Notes under the pieces: generated by a model
The model's database searches: none
What the model saw: only the letters and a program-made list of their open reading frames with translations
What the model was told of the DNA's origin: nothing
Shown: piece after piece, positions 9,145-18,596 of the stretch
Layout: each line of letters begins with the position of its first letter
Position numbering within the stretch: position 1 is the stretch's first letter
From: Nocardioides silvaticus
GTDB taxonomy: Bacteria > Actinomycetota > Actinomycetes > Propionibacteriales > Nocardioidaceae
NCBI RefSeq assembly: GCF_003160695.1
Contig: NZ_QGDD01000004.1
Coordinates: forward strand, 310,001 to 374,000
Direction: 5' to 3'
Length of the DNA stretch: 64,000 nucleotides
Program-made: the position numbers and the translations under genes

Positions 9145-10158
9145 CGGCAGGCCGAACCACTCGAACTGGTCACCGTCGAACGTGGTGATCTCCGCGATCA
9201 GCCCGTCCGCGATGCCTAGCACGTCCAGCGTGAAGGCGTCGTAGGTCGGTGCCCCGGGCCGGCGGAGGTAGATCGCGACCGCGGGCTGACCGTTGGCCGT
9301 CGTCGTCCGGCACCGGAAGTCGACGTACTGGTCCCGGCCGAAACCGCCGTCGAGCCACGCCTGGACGGTCGCCTCCCGGCCCACCCAGACACCCGGCTGC
9401 GGCGGCATCGCGAACCGCAGGTCGGCACGGAGCAGGGCGGTCAGGGCGTCGATGTCGAGCCGCTCGTGGGCCTGGACGTACGCCGACACGAGCCGCTGCT
9501 GCTGGTCGTCCAGCTCGCGCCGACCGGCACCCTTCCAGTCGAGCCTCCCGTTCGGGAGGTGCACGCGCAGGGTGGCCCGGGCGCGCTGGAGGGCGCTGTT
9601 CGCCGATGCCAGCGTGAGCTCGAGCGTGTCCGCCGTCTGCTGCGCGGGCCACCCGAGAACGTCCCGGAGGATCAGGACCGCACGCTGCCGCGCCGGCAGG
9701 TGCTGCACGGCGACGATGAACGCCAGCTCGACGGTCTCCTTGGCCACCGCCTGCTCGTGCGGGTCCTCCGGCGCGCTGCCCGGCCACGGCTGGAGGTACA
9801 GCACCTCGGTGCCGTTCTCGGCGGCGCCGTGCAGGTCGGCCGGGACCGGCGTGCGGTCGCGGCGCTTGTCGAGGAAGTCGAGGCACGCGTTGGTCGCGAT
9901 GCGGTAGAGCCAGGTGCGCAGGGACGCGCGGCCGTGAAACGTCTCGCGCTTGGCCCAGGCGCGGAGGAACGTCTCCTGGGTCAGGTCCTGGGCGTCCTCG
10001 TAGGAGGCGAGCATGCGGTAGCAGTGCACCAGCAGCTCGCGGCGGTAGCGCTCGGTCAGCAGCGCGAACTCGCCGGCGTCGCCGCTGCGGGCGACGCGCA
10101 GGAACGCGGCCTCGTCGGCGCCCATCGGGCTCGTGGGTCGGTGCTCGGTGGTCTCCAC
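9124..10158 (-). CDS. ECF sigma factor, SigG/TIGR02960-like with SnoaL C-terminal domain
   Basis: A 344-residue sigma-70 family protein. Region 2 contains YRRELLVHCYRML and EDAQDLTQETFLRAW, region 4 contains LPARQRAVLILRDVLGWPAQQTAD, and the last 130 residues form a SnoaL-like domain with VSAYVQAHERLDIDALTALL. This matches the actinobacterial SigG group, where the fused C-terminal domain takes the place of a separate anti-sigma factor. The GTG at 10158 is chosen because GGAG lies about 6 bp upstream; an in-frame ATG lies 11 codons later. It is divergent from the drug exporter at 10308, a likely target. Confidence 0.88.
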   Translation of the reverse strand: METTEHRPTSPMGADEAAFLRVARSGDAGEFALLTERYRRELLVHCYRMLASYEDAQDLTQETFLRAWAKRETFHGRASLRTWLYRIATNACLDFLDKRRDRTPVPADLHGAAENGTEVLYLQPWPGSAPEDPHEQAVAKETVELAFIVAVQHLPARQRAVLILRDVLGWPAQQTADTLELTLASANSALQRARATLRVHLPNGRLDWKGAGRRELDDQQQRLVSAYVQAHERLDIDALTALLRADLRFAMPPQPGVWVGREATVQAWLDGGFGRDQYVDFRCRTTTANGQPAVAIYLRRPGAPTYDAFTLDVLGIADGLIAEITTFDGDQFEWFGLPSELEPA

Positions 10159-10307
10159 GGTGTCTCCTACGGTCGCAGGGCTGTCTCCTGATGTCGACGG
10201 CCGAGCGCACCGGAACTGATCGGTCGCTGGTCCGGACGCCACCGATCATTTGTTCCGACCTGCGTCGTCGTCCCTTCCTGACCGCTGCTGAGAGGACGGG
10301 ACGGGTG

Positions 10308-11843
10308 ATGGAGAAGACGAGTACGACGACGGCGCCGCCGCGGGCCGGACGCCGCGAGTGGCTGGGGCTCGCGGTGATCGCGCTGGCCTGCGTGCTGTAC
10401 GTGATGGACCTGACCGTGCTGCACCTGGCGGTGCCCGAGATCAGCGCCGACCTGCAGCCCAGCAGCACCCAGATGCTGTGGATCATCGACGTCTACGGCT
10501 TCATGGTCGCCGGGGCGCTGATCACGATGGGCAGCCTCGGCGACCGGATCGGACGGCGCCGGCTGCTGCTGATCGGGGCTGCGTCCTTCGGGATCACCTC
10601 CGTGCTGGCCGCGTTCGCGACCTCGGCCGAGATGCTGATCCTCAGCCGGGCGCTGCTCGGGCTGGCCGGGGCGACCCTGGCGCCGTCGACGCTCTCCTTG
10701 ATCCGGAGCATGTTCCACGACCCGCAGCAGCGGTCCACCGCGATCGCGATCTGGATCGCCAGCTTCTCCGCCGGCGCCGCGCTCGGACCCGTGCTCGGTG
10801 GCGTCGTGCTCGAGCTCTTGTGGTGGGGCGCGGTGTTCCTGCTCAACGTGCCGGTCATGGTCGCGCTGCTCGTGCTCGGGCCCCGGCTGCTGCCGGAGTA
10901 CCGCGACCCCGACGCGGGCCGTGCCGACCTGTCCAGCGCGGTCCTGTCCCTGACCGCGATGCTCGCGCTCGTGTACGGGCTCAAGCAGGTCGCGCAGGAC
11001 GGCGCGACCGCGACAGCACTGGTGAGCGCACTGGCCGGCGTCGGGTTCGGGGTCGTCTTCGTCCGCCGCCAGCGGAGGCTGTCCGACCCGTTGGTCGACC
11101 TGTCGCTCTTCCGCATCCCGGCGTTCAGCGCCGCGCTCGTGACGTACGGCGTCGGCATCTTCGTGGTGTTCGGCGGCTTCCTCTTCATCCCGCAGTACCT
11201 GCAGCTCGTGCTCGGGATGACGCCCCTCGAGGCGGGGCTCTGGACCCTGCCCTGGGCGCTCTCCTTCGTCGTGGGCGCGAACGTCACCCCGGTCCTGGCG
11301 CGCCGGATCGCCCCTGCCCGGCTGACGGGCGGCGGTCTGGTGGTCGCGGCCGTCGGGTTCGGCCTGCTCCTCGGCATCGAGCCCGGCTCCGGGCTCGCCC
11401 TCATCGTCGGGTCCTCGATCGCGTTCTCGCTGGGCATGTCGCCGGCGATCACCCTGACCAACGACCTGATCATGGGCGCCGTCCCGGAGGAGCGGGCCGG
11501 CGCCGCGGCCGGCATCTCCGAGACCGCGTCCGAGCTCGGCGGCGCTCTCGGCATCGCCCTGCTGGGCAGCATCGGCGTGGCGGCGTACCGCCGCGGCGTC
11601 GACGACAGCATCCCCGGCTCGCTCGCCTCCGACCAGGCGGAATCCGCCCGGGGCACGCTCGGTGGCGCGATCGAGGTGGCGGCAGGCCTGCCGTCCGCAT
11701 CCGGCGAGGCGCTGGTGGCGGCGGCCGAAGCGGCCTTCACCACCGGGCTCCATCTCGGAGCGCTGATCGCCGCGGTCGTCTCCCTCGGCCTGGCCGGCTT
11801 CGTCCTCGTCCACGCGCGCCGATCGGGAACGACGGAGGCATGA
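10308..11843 (+). CDS. MFS drug exporter, DHA2 (14-helix, EmrB/QacA) family
   Basis: A 511-residue proton-driven exporter with about 14 predicted membrane helices. Motif A is GSLGDRIGRRRLLL after the second helix, and motif C-like GAALGPVLGG lies in helix 5. TLAPSTLSLIRSMF is typical of the SmvA/LfrA side of DHA2. The start is set at the ATG at 10308 (a GTG lies one codon before) behind AGGACGGG; upstream codons lack membrane-protein character. It is divergent from the SigG-like sigma factor with a 149-bp shared control region, suggesting stress-induced export. The substrate cannot be told from sequence. Confidence 0.88.
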   Translation: MEKTSTTTAPPRAGRREWLGLAVIALACVLYVMDLTVLHLAVPEISADLQPSSTQMLWIIDVYGFMVAGALITMGSLGDRIGRRRLLLIGAASFGITSVLAAFATSAEMLILSRALLGLAGATLAPSTLSLIRSMFHDPQQRSTAIAIWIASFSAGAALGPVLGGVVLELLWWGAVFLLNVPVMVALLVLGPRLLPEYRDPDAGRADLSSAVLSLTAMLALVYGLKQVAQDGATATALVSALAGVGFGVVFVRRQRRLSDPLVDLSLFRIPAFSAALVTYGVGIFVVFGGFLFIPQYLQLVLGMTPLEAGLWTLPWALSFVVGANVTPVLARRIAPARLTGGGLVVAAVGFGLLLGIEPGSGLALIVGSSIAFSLGMSPAITLTNDLIMGAVPEERAGAAAGISETASELGGALGIALLGSIGVAAYRRGVDDSIPGSLASDQAESARGTLGGAIEVAAGLPSASGEALVAAAEAAFTTGLHLGALIAAVVSLGLAGFVLVHARRSGTTEA

Positions 11844-11948
11844 CTGGCTCTCCCCCGCCCACCTGTTCCGTCTGCCTCCACCGCCCCTAGGCTTCATCGT
11901 CCCGTCCGAACCGACCGGGGCTGATCCCAGGACAGGAGCCGATCCGGC

Positions 11949-12866
11949 ATGGACCACGTCGCCGCCTCCCGGCAGCAGGTCGAGCTGCGCCACGGAGCCC
12001 AACGCGCCGTGGTCGTCGAGGTCGGTGGGGGCCTGCGGGAGTACTGGCACGGCGACCTTCCCGTCCTCGACGGCTACCGGGCGGACGAGCTCGCCCCGTC
12101 GGCACACGGCCAGCTGTTGATCCCGTGGCCGAACCGGCTGCACACGGGTCGCTACACGTGGGACGGCGGCACGCACACCGTGCCGCTGGACGAGCCGGAG
12201 CAGGAGAACGCCATCCACGGCCTGACCCGCTGGCGGAGCTGGACAGCCGAGGTCACCTCCGCGGCCGCGGTGACGATGCGGCACACGCTGCGACCCCAAC
12301 CGGCGTACCCGTTCCCGCTCGAGCTCGAGGCCGACTACGAGCTGCACGACGCGGGACTGACGGTGGACATCAGGTGCACCAACATCGGTGAGGTCGACGC
12401 CCCTTTCGGGTACGGCGCCCACCCCTACCTCACCGTCGGCACGGAGCTGATCGACGACGCCGAGCTCCAGATCGGCGCTGCCACCTGGCTCCCCACCGGA
12501 CCGGCACAGGTCCCGACCGGCCACGAGAGCGTTGCCGGCACCCGCGCCGACTTCCGGGAGCCACGCCTGGTCGGCACGACGCAGCTCGACCACGCGTTCA
12601 CCGACCTCGACCGCGACGAGGACGGCCTGGCCTGGGTGCGGCTGGCCTCCCCCGGCGGCCGTCGGGTGGAGGTGTGGATGGGTCCGGGGCTCGACTACGT
12701 CGAGATGTTCACCGGCGACACCCTCCCCGACGCGGGCCGGCGGCGACGCGCGCTCGCCGTCGAGCCGATGACCTGTCCGCCCGACGCCTTCCGCTCGGGC
12801 GTCGGCGTGATCCGGCTCCGTCCCGGAGCGACCTTCGAAGCTCGTTGGGGCATCAGGGTCGGGTGA
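11949..12866 (+). CDS. Aldose 1-epimerase family protein
   Basis: A 305-residue galactose-mutarotase-fold enzyme. Visible family motifs are LIPWPNRLHTGRYTW, the substrate-contacting histidines in AIHGLTRW and GYGAHPYLTVG, and the catalytic glutamate segment AVEPMTCPPDAF near the C-terminus. It interconverts alpha and beta anomers of a sugar or sugar phosphate in the cytoplasm. It stands alone between the exporter and a secreted protein, so its sugar is unknown. Only a distant AGGAG precedes the ATG. Confidence 0.88.
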   Translation: MDHVAASRQQVELRHGAQRAVVVEVGGGLREYWHGDLPVLDGYRADELAPSAHGQLLIPWPNRLHTGRYTWDGGTHTVPLDEPEQENAIHGLTRWRSWTAEVTSAAAVTMRHTLRPQPAYPFPLELEADYELHDAGLTVDIRCTNIGEVDAPFGYGAHPYLTVGTELIDDAELQIGAATWLPTGPAQVPTGHESVAGTRADFREPRLVGTTQLDHAFTDLDRDEDGLAWVRLASPGGRRVEVWMGPGLDYVEMFTGDTLPDAGRRRRALAVEPMTCPPDAFRSGVGVIRLRPGATFEARWGIRVG

Positions 12867-12994
12867 CGTCCGCTCCCGAGCACCTCGGCCTCCGACCGTG
12901 GCGCCGGGAAGAAGTGAGGCTCGCCGAGCGTTCTGCGAGCGCTGACCACCACGGCCCGCCCGTCCGGGCCCCTTCGATCTCGGGACACCACTTC

Positions 12995-13843
12995 ATGCTT
13001 CTGGCGCGCCGCGACCTCCGTTCCGCCTGCCTCGCCCTCCTCGCCGTCCTCACCGCCGTCGCCGGCCTGACGGCACCGATCGCGCCCGACCGTGCGGCCG
13101 CGGCCCCTGGCGGGAAGGACCCGGTCGACCCGGCGGACGTCACCGCCGTGACGTTCAATGCCCTCGGGCACGGACACACCCGGCCGGGCGGCAACAAGTG
13201 CTGCACGTGGGACCAGGCCCCGAGGCGGACCCGAGGGCTGGTGCAGGTCCTCGCCGGCCACGGCTTCCCGGCGCTCGTGGGCCTGCAGGAGTTCACGCCG
13301 GTGCAGAAGAGGGTGTTCGTCCGCAATGCCGGCAAGGTCTACAACCTGTGGGGCGAGGTCGACAACCATGTGGCGTGGCGCCCCGACACGTTCAAGCTGG
13401 TGGGGACCCGGACCGTCACCATCCCCTACCTCCGCAACCACGACCGGAGGATGCCGGTGGTGACGCTCCGGCACCTGCCGACCGGACGGACGACGACGGT
13501 GATCAACGTGCACAACCCCGCCGGCAAGAGCCCCGAGGCGGCGAAGGACCGCAGCCGAGCGGTGACGCGCGAGCTGAAAGTGGTGAGGCAGGAGCAGGCC
13601 AAGGGCCGCGCCGTGGTGCTGGTCGGTGACTTCAACGACAAGCAGGGCATCTTCTGCCGGGCCGCGCGTGCCGGGCTGGCCTCCGCCAACCCCGGGACCG
13701 CGAAGCCGTGCGCACCCCCACGCCGACCGAGCATCGACTGGATCTTCGCCGACGGTCAGCGGGTGGCCGACTACCGGGTCGACGGATCGGTCTACGGCAC
13801 GATCTCCGACCACCGGATGGTCCTGTCGCGCATCGACTACTGA
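12995..13843 (+). CDS. Secreted endonuclease/exonuclease/phosphatase-fold protein
   Basis: A 282-residue protein with a Sec signal: a basic start (MLLARRDLRS), a hydrophobic core and a likely cut after DRAAAA. The mature part has the EEP metal-hydrolase landmarks in order: VTFNALGHG, GLQEFTP with the metal-binding Glu, INVHNPAGKS, VLVGDFNDKQ, and the terminal SDHRM catalytic His. The mature domain is about 240 residues, so it is a single-domain extracellular nuclease or phosphodiesterase. The 12867-12994 stretch holds only its leader. A GTG at 12914 would add 27 unlikely residues, so the ATG at 12995 is preferred. Substrate is unknown. Confidence 0.82.
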   Translation: MLLARRDLRSACLALLAVLTAVAGLTAPIAPDRAAAAPGGKDPVDPADVTAVTFNALGHGHTRPGGNKCCTWDQAPRRTRGLVQVLAGHGFPALVGLQEFTPVQKRVFVRNAGKVYNLWGEVDNHVAWRPDTFKLVGTRTVTIPYLRNHDRRMPVVTLRHLPTGRTTTVINVHNPAGKSPEAAKDRSRAVTRELKVVRQEQAKGRAVVLVGDFNDKQGIFCRAARAGLASANPGTAKPCAPPRRPSIDWIFADGQRVADYRVDGSVYGTISDHRMVLSRIDY

Positions 13844-13869
13844 CGCCGGACCGCGCCGGGACGCGAAGA

Positions 13870-13899
13870 GCCCCGCCGGACGTTGGAGTCCGACGGGGC
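13870..13899. terminator. Hairpin between convergent genes
   Basis: A 12-bp stem (13870-13881 with 13888-13899, one mismatch) around a 6-base loop sits between the convergent EEP-fold gene and the SRPBCC gene. There is no U-run, so termination would rely on the hairpin alone. It could serve both strands. Confidence 0.5.
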
Positions 13900-13977
13900 G
13901 GGCCGGCCGAGACATGCACCGTCGTGGCCGGCCATCTGGTCTTTACCCAACAGCGCCCGGAGCAGCCGGGCGGGTCG

Positions 13978-14439
13978 TCAGGAACCGGCGGGGATGTCCC
14001 CCCGCCACGCGCCGCTCTCGCTGCCGCGGCTCTCGATGAAGGACTTGAACCGCTCGAGGTCGCCCTTCACGCGGTGCTCGTCGAGGTTGACGGCGGAGCC
14101 GACCTTCTCGACGACGCCCGAGGGCTCCCAGTCGATCTGCACCATCACCCGCGACTTGTCGTCGTCGAGCCGGTGGAACGTCACGACGCCGGCGTGCTTG
14201 GCCTCGCCGGTCGTGCTCTCCCACGCGACGCGCTCGTCGGGGTGCTGCTCGGTGATCCGGGCGTCGAACTCCCGCTCGACACCGGCGATGTCCGTCACCC
14301 AGTGCAGGTTCTTGTCGTCGATCTGGGTGATCGACTCCACGCCCGACATGAACTCGGGGAAGGACTCGAACTGGGTCCACTGGTTGTAGGCCGTGCGGAC
14401 CGGCACCTCGACGTCGATGGACTGCTGGATCTGGGTCAT
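13978..14439 (-). CDS. SRPBCC (START/polyketide cyclase-like) family protein
   Basis: A 153-residue cytoplasmic protein of the cyclase/dehydrase branch of the SRPBCC superfamily. The start MTQIQQSIDVEVPVRTAYNQ and the FESFPEFMSGVESI segment match proteins annotated as polyketide cyclases in actinobacteria, but these usually lie outside polyketide clusters and have no proven ligand. The helix-grip fold suggests binding of a hydrophobic ligand. An AAGGAGTGAG ribosome site precedes the ATG. It follows the acyl-CoA dehydrogenase on the same strand with a 48-bp gap. Confidence 0.78.
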   Translation of the reverse strand: MTQIQQSIDVEVPVRTAYNQWTQFESFPEFMSGVESITQIDDKNLHWVTDIAGVEREFDARITEQHPDERVAWESTTGEAKHAGVVTFHRLDDDKSRVMVQIDWEPSGVVEKVGSAVNLDEHRVKGDLERFKSFIESRGSESGAWRGDIPAGS

Positions 14440-14487
14440 GCCTCACTCCTTCACTGGACGTGAGGGAGCGTTACCCAGCGCAGGTGC

Positions 14488-15639
14488 TCAGAGACCCATG
14501 CTCTTGGCGATGATCAGCTTCATGACCTCCGACGTGCCGCCGTAGATCCGGGTCACGCGGGTGTCGGCGTACAGCCGGGCGATCGGGTACTCGTTCATGT
14601 AGCCGTAGCCGCCGTGCAGCTGGAGGCAGCGGTCGATGACCCGGCCGGCGACCTCGGTGCAGAACAGCTTCGCGGAGGCCGCGTCGACGGGCGACAGCTC
14701 GTCGGCGTCGTGGGCCTCGATCGCGCGGTCGATCACGGCCTCGGCGGCGTCGACCTCGGTCTGGCACGAGGCGAGCTCGAACTTGGTGTTCTGGAAGGAG
14801 GCCACCGTCGTGCCGAAGACCTTGCGGTCCTCGACGTACGCCTTGGTGAAGCGGATCGCCGCGGCGGCCTGGGCGTAGGCGCTGACCGCGATGCCGAGCC
14901 GCTCCTGCGGCAGGTTCTGGCCGAGGTAGGAGAAGCCCTCGTTCTCCTCGCCCAGCAGGTCGGTCGCGGGCACGCGGACGTCGGTGAACGACAGCTCCGC
15001 GGTGTCGGAGGTCTTGAGGCCGATCTTGTCGAGCTTGCGGCCGACCTCGTAGCCCGGCGAGGAGGTGTCGACCGCGAACAGCGAGATGCCGTGGCGGCGG
15101 TTGTTCTCCAGCGGCGGCGAGGTGCGGGCACACACGATCACCCGGCCGGCAAGGACGCCGCCGGTGATGAAGGTCTTGGCGCCGTTGAGGACGTAGCTGT
15201 CGCCGTCCCTCCTGGCGGTGGTCTGCATGCCCGCGAGGTCCGAGCCGGCGCCCGGCTCGGTCATCGCGATGGCCCACATCTCCTCACCGGAGATGAAGCC
15301 GGGCATCCAGCGCTTCATCTGTTCCGGGGTGGCGAGCTTCTTCAGGTACGGCAGGCAGAGCTCGAGGTGTACGGCACTGGTGCCGAGCGTGACGCCCGCC
15401 CGCGCGCTCTCCTCGGTCATGATCGCGGAGAACTTGAACGTCTCGATCCCGGCGCCGCCGTACTCCTCGGGCACCTCGATGCCGTAGACGCCGAGGTCGC
15501 CGAGCTTGGTGTAGAGCGAGCGGTCGACCAGCCCCGCGTCGTACCACTCCTGGTGGTGCGGGACCACCTCCGCCTCGATGAACGACCGCATCGTCCTGCG
15601 GAAGTCGTCGTGCTCCTCGGTGAAGATGCTGCGGCGCAT
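14488..15639 (-). CDS. Acyl-CoA dehydrogenase
   Basis: A 383-residue FAD enzyme of normal family length. Landmarks are MTEPGAGSDLAG for FAD and substrate binding, the C-terminal QLHGGYGYMNEYPI, and RIYGGTSEVMKLI, where the Glu of the GGTSE segment is the usual catalytic base. It would introduce a trans-2 double bond into an acyl-CoA; chain length is not visible. GAGAGGGACACC precedes the ATG. Stand-alone, with no electron-transfer flavoprotein in the window. Confidence 0.9.
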   Translation of the reverse strand: MRRSIFTEEHDDFRRTMRSFIEAEVVPHHQEWYDAGLVDRSLYTKLGDLGVYGIEVPEEYGGAGIETFKFSAIMTEESARAGVTLGTSAVHLELCLPYLKKLATPEQMKRWMPGFISGEEMWAIAMTEPGAGSDLAGMQTTARRDGDSYVLNGAKTFITGGVLAGRVIVCARTSPPLENNRRHGISLFAVDTSSPGYEVGRKLDKIGLKTSDTAELSFTDVRVPATDLLGEENEGFSYLGQNLPQERLGIAVSAYAQAAAAIRFTKAYVEDRKVFGTTVASFQNTKFELASCQTEVDAAEAVIDRAIEAHDADELSPVDAASAKLFCTEVAGRVIDRCLQLHGGYGYMNEYPIARLYADTRVTRIYGGTSEVMKLIIAKSMGL

Positions 15640-15691
15640 GGTGTCCCTCTCTCACTACAGACGTGGTGCGCCCATCTTTACACCATCGCTG

Positions 15692-16513
15692 TCACGGTGC
15701 GCTCACAGCCCGCCAGCCCTGCCCGAGCCGCTCGACCAGGCCGAGGTCCTCGAACTCCTCGAGCCAGCCTTCCATCGGCCAGTCGCCCCACCGTTCATGG
15801 AAGATTGCGCCGTTGCGCAGGATGTCGGCGAGGTGCTGGACGGGCGGGTCGTTCGTGGCGTGATACTGGTGGTACGCACGCGCGGACCCGACCCATCCGA
15901 AGCCGAGACCTCGGGACTGTGCGATCCGGGCGAAGTCGGTGTCCTCGCCCCCGTAGCCGACGTAGCGCTCGCAGAATCCGCCGCACGCCGTCCAGGCATC
16001 CCGGTGGAGGGCGAACGAGAGGGACCAGAAGAGAGCCGGGTCCGCATCGGTCAGCACCTGCCCGGACCGCGGCGCCGGCCGGGCAGGGTGCGGATCGTCG
16101 AGGATCCACGGTCGCTCCAGCTGTCCCTCGGTGAGACCGGGCGGCAGGTAGGTCACCGGTCCGGACCAGACGGTCTGCGGGCTGCGACGCACCGCGTCGT
16201 CGTACGAGGCGACCAGCTCGGGGCCGGCGATACAGTCGACGTCGAGGAAGACGAGCACCTCCGCGCCGCGCTCGATCGCCACGGTTGCGCCGAGGTTGCG
16301 GGCAGCCGCGAGCGGCAGCGCGGCCGGGTCCGCCTGCACCGCCACCAGCTCGAAGGGTCCGGCGCCGTCCGTCTCCTTGCCGACTTCTGGGTCTCCCATG
16401 GAGACCACCACGTGCTGGGCTCGGCGGGTGCCGCGTGCCAACGACCGCAGCTGTCCGCGCAGGTGGTCGTGCCGTCCGTGCACGATGGTCACGACGGCGA
16501 TACCCCCGGTCAC
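15692..16513 (-). CDS. Glycosyltransferase family 2 (GT-A fold)
   Basis: A 273-residue GT-A protein. VTIVHGRHDHLRGQLRSL is the nucleotide-binding start, VLVFLDVDCIAGPELV holds the DVD metal motif, and GGFCERYVGYGGEDTDFA the acceptor-side GGED segment typical of GalT-like and GT2 enzymes. The GTG at 16513 overlaps the previous gene's stop (GTGA), so translation is probably coupled. It is the last gene of a glycosyltransferase cluster. Sugar and acceptor are unknown. Confidence 0.83.
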   Translation of the reverse strand: MTGGIAVVTIVHGRHDHLRGQLRSLARGTRRAQHVVVSMGDPEVGKETDGAGPFELVAVQADPAALPLAAARNLGATVAIERGAEVLVFLDVDCIAGPELVASYDDAVRRSPQTVWSGPVTYLPPGLTEGQLERPWILDDPHPARPAPRSGQVLTDADPALFWSLSFALHRDAWTACGGFCERYVGYGGEDTDFARIAQSRGLGFGWVGSARAYHQYHATNDPPVQHLADILRNGAIFHERWGDWPMEGWLEEFEDLGLVERLGQGWRAVSAP

Positions 16514-17520
16514 GCCGACCTCCGCCGGCGACGGTCGGCGCCGACCTCCACGAGCAGCCGCGCGAACCGTTCCGCGGCGTGCCCGTCGCACCACGCCTGC
16601 CAGCGCCCCCCGTCGAGAGCAGCGGCACGGTCGAGGATCCCGAGCCACTCGTGCTCGGCGGGAAGGCGTGGTCGTACGACGGCGGGCCACCCGTGGCGGC
16701 CCAGCGCACTCGCGGTGACGTGCTGCTCCGCGAAGGGCCGCTCGGCAGGGACGACGACCGCCGGTCGGCGGTGGGCAGCCACGTCGGCGAGCGACCCGTC
16801 GCCGGCGTTGGTCACCACGACGTCGGTCTCGCGCAGCGCGGTCGAGATGTCGTCGACCCACTCGTCAGGTCCTCCCATCCGGGCCCAGGTCCACCCCGGG
16901 GTCGCTGCTTCGAGCCTGGTCACGTCGAGCGAGGCCATCGCGCTGCCACCGCGCCCCACGAGCACGAGCACCCTTCTGTCGGCGCCGGCGACCGGGGGTG
17001 CGTCACTCGCCGGGAACCGCGACAGCGCCCCGACGGCAACGACCCGTTGCACGACGTCCTCCGGCACGCCGGGCAGCAGCTCGGCGGGTCGCACCGGTGA
17101 GAACGCGGCCAAGGCGGTCGATGCCCGGAAGCCGAGGAGGTGCGCGGGATCGGCGCGTCGGCCCGGGAGCACGACGGTCACGACCGGCACGCCGTGGAGC
17201 CGGGCCAGCAGCGCGAACTCCACCGAGACGTCGGCCACGACCAGGCGTGGCCCGGCGCGGTCGATCCACTGCGAGATCGCTGCCGACCGGGCACGGAGTC
17301 CGCTTTCGTGGACCGGCACCCAGTGCAGCTGGTCGCCCGCGGTGACGTCCTCGGGATCGGCCTCGGCGTCGTCGCGCGGGAGCTGCACCCAGTCGCCTCG
17401 CCAACCGGACGGCGGCGGCAGGGAGGACAGCCCGGTGACGGGCTCGTCGAGCGCGGCCGCGACCGCCTCCGCCCGGTGCAGGTGACCGTTGCCGTGGTGG
17501 TGGGCGTAGTAGCCGATCAC
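16510..17520 (-). CDS. Glycosyltransferase, GT-B fold (GT28/MurG-like)
   Basis: A 336-residue GT-B protein. The N-terminus IGYYAHHHGNGHLHRAEA is typical of MurG-like and UGT-like enzymes, with the glycine and histidine residues that contact the acceptor. The C-terminal domain has VLVLVGRGGSA, VVVTNAGDGSLADVAAHRRP for donor binding, and PAERPFAEQ. It overlaps both neighbours by GTGA, so the cluster is tightly coupled. Role is likely decoration of a lipid- or polymer-linked glycan, but no acceptor can be named. Confidence 0.83.
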   Translation of the reverse strand: MIGYYAHHHGNGHLHRAEAVAAALDEPVTGLSSLPPPSGWRGDWVQLPRDDAEADPEDVTAGDQLHWVPVHESGLRARSAAISQWIDRAGPRLVVADVSVEFALLARLHGVPVVTVVLPGRRADPAHLLGFRASTALAAFSPVRPAELLPGVPEDVVQRVVAVGALSRFPASDAPPVAGADRRVLVLVGRGGSAMASLDVTRLEAATPGWTWARMGGPDEWVDDISTALRETDVVVTNAGDGSLADVAAHRRPAVVVPAERPFAEQHVTASALGRHGWPAVVRPRLPAEHEWLGILDRAAALDGGRWQAWCDGHAAERFARLLVEVGADRRRRRSA

Positions 17521-18596
17521 GCCGCGTCGACCAGTCGGGCCATGGACTGGTAGACGACCTCGTAGTCGTCGACCATGCGGGCCCGTGAGAACTGCCGGCA
17601 CACCCGTCGACGGACGGCGTCGCGGTCCCGGTCCTGCGCCTCCACCATCGCGCTCGCCAGCGCGTCGACGTCGCCAGCGGCGACGAGCACCCCGGACGCG
17701 TCGTCGACGATCTCGTTGAGAGCACCACGGTCGTAGGCCGCCACCGGCGTGCCGCACGACATCGCCTCTGCGGCGACCAGCCCGAACGGTTCCTCCCACT
17801 GCGGAGTGACGACTGCGACGGACGCGGCGGCCACCAGTCGGCGCAGGTCCCTGCGGTCGAGGTGACCGACGTAGCAGGCACGATCGCCCAGCCGCGGAGC
17901 GATCTCCTTCTCGTAGTACGACTGGTCGTGGACCGGACCCGACAGCGCGATGGGCATGCCTGCCCGTGCCGCCGCGTCGAGCGCCTCGTGCGGCGCCTTC
18001 TCGGGCACAAGGCGCCCCGACCACACCGCACCGCCGCCGCCGTTCCCGGCGTGCCAGAAGTCGGTGTCCACACCGTTGTGGATGACGACGGTGTCGGTCA
18101 CCTCCGCCCAGGCGCGGGACATGCACCGGCTCACGGCGACGAAGCGGCTGCCCGGGGCGGCGAAACGGACCGCGGACTCCAGCCAGGACAGTGGTGGGGT
18201 GTGGAGGGTCGTGACCACCGGTGTCGCCACGACGCCGCTCATCGCCACCGGGAGGTGGTGGAGGCTGTTGTTGTGGATGACGTCGAACCGACCGTGGTCG
18301 CCGCGCGCGAGCGCGAGCATCAATCCCAGGTAGGCGTGGTGCTCCTCCATCCACGACTCCGACGTGTAGCCGACGTCCGCGCGCCCCGCCGCGCTCATCG
18401 TGTACGACGACAGCGGGAGCTCGCGCACGCCGAGGGCCGGGTCGGAGCCCGGGGCGGCGAACAGGCTCACCCGGTGCCCCCGCCGCAGCAGCTCCTCCGC
18501 GAGCGCGTGGGTGTGTGCTTCCAGACCCCCCATGAACGGCTCTCTGACAGGGAACCGCGAGGAGGCGATCAGGCAGATGTCGAGCGGCCGGCTCAT
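17517..18596 (-). CDS. Glycosyltransferase family 4
   Basis: A 359-residue GT-B enzyme of the GT4 family. The N-terminal domain has FMGGLEAHTHALAEELLRRG and VIHNNSLHHLP; the C-terminal domain has the GT4 donor site in SGRLVPEKAPHEAL and the EX7E-type segment EEPFGLVAAEAMSCGTPV. The ATG at 18596 is chosen because it overlaps, as ATGA, the stop of the natural frame of the gene upstream; the long in-frame extension upstream belongs to that broken gene. It is the only complete GT4 of the cluster. Confidence 0.87.
   Translation of the reverse strand: MSRPLDICLIASSRFPVREPFMGGLEAHTHALAEELLRRGHRVSLFAAPGSDPALGVRELPLSSYTMSAAGRADVGYTSESWMEEHHAYLGLMLALARGDHGRFDVIHNNSLHHLPVAMSGVVATPVVTTLHTPPLSWLESAVRFAAPGSRFVAVSRCMSRAWAEVTDTVVIHNGVDTDFWHAGNGGGGAVWSGRLVPEKAPHEALDAAARAGMPIALSGPVHDQSYYEKEIAPRLGDRACYVGHLDRRDLRRLVAAASVAVVTPQWEEPFGLVAAEAMSCGTPVAAYDRGALNEIVDDASGVLVAAGDVDALASAMVEAQDRDRDAVRRRVCRQFSRARMVDDYEVVYQSMARLVDAA

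Noticed and set aside
13708..14463. Plus-strand frame across the EEP gene end and SRPBCC gene
   Set aside because: It is out of frame to the secreted protein and antisense to the SRPBCC gene, with no own start signal.
15640..15691. TetR-type operator upstream of the acyl-CoA dehydrogenase
   Set aside because: The weak symmetry around GTGTAAAGATG is too imperfect and no TetR gene is adjacent.
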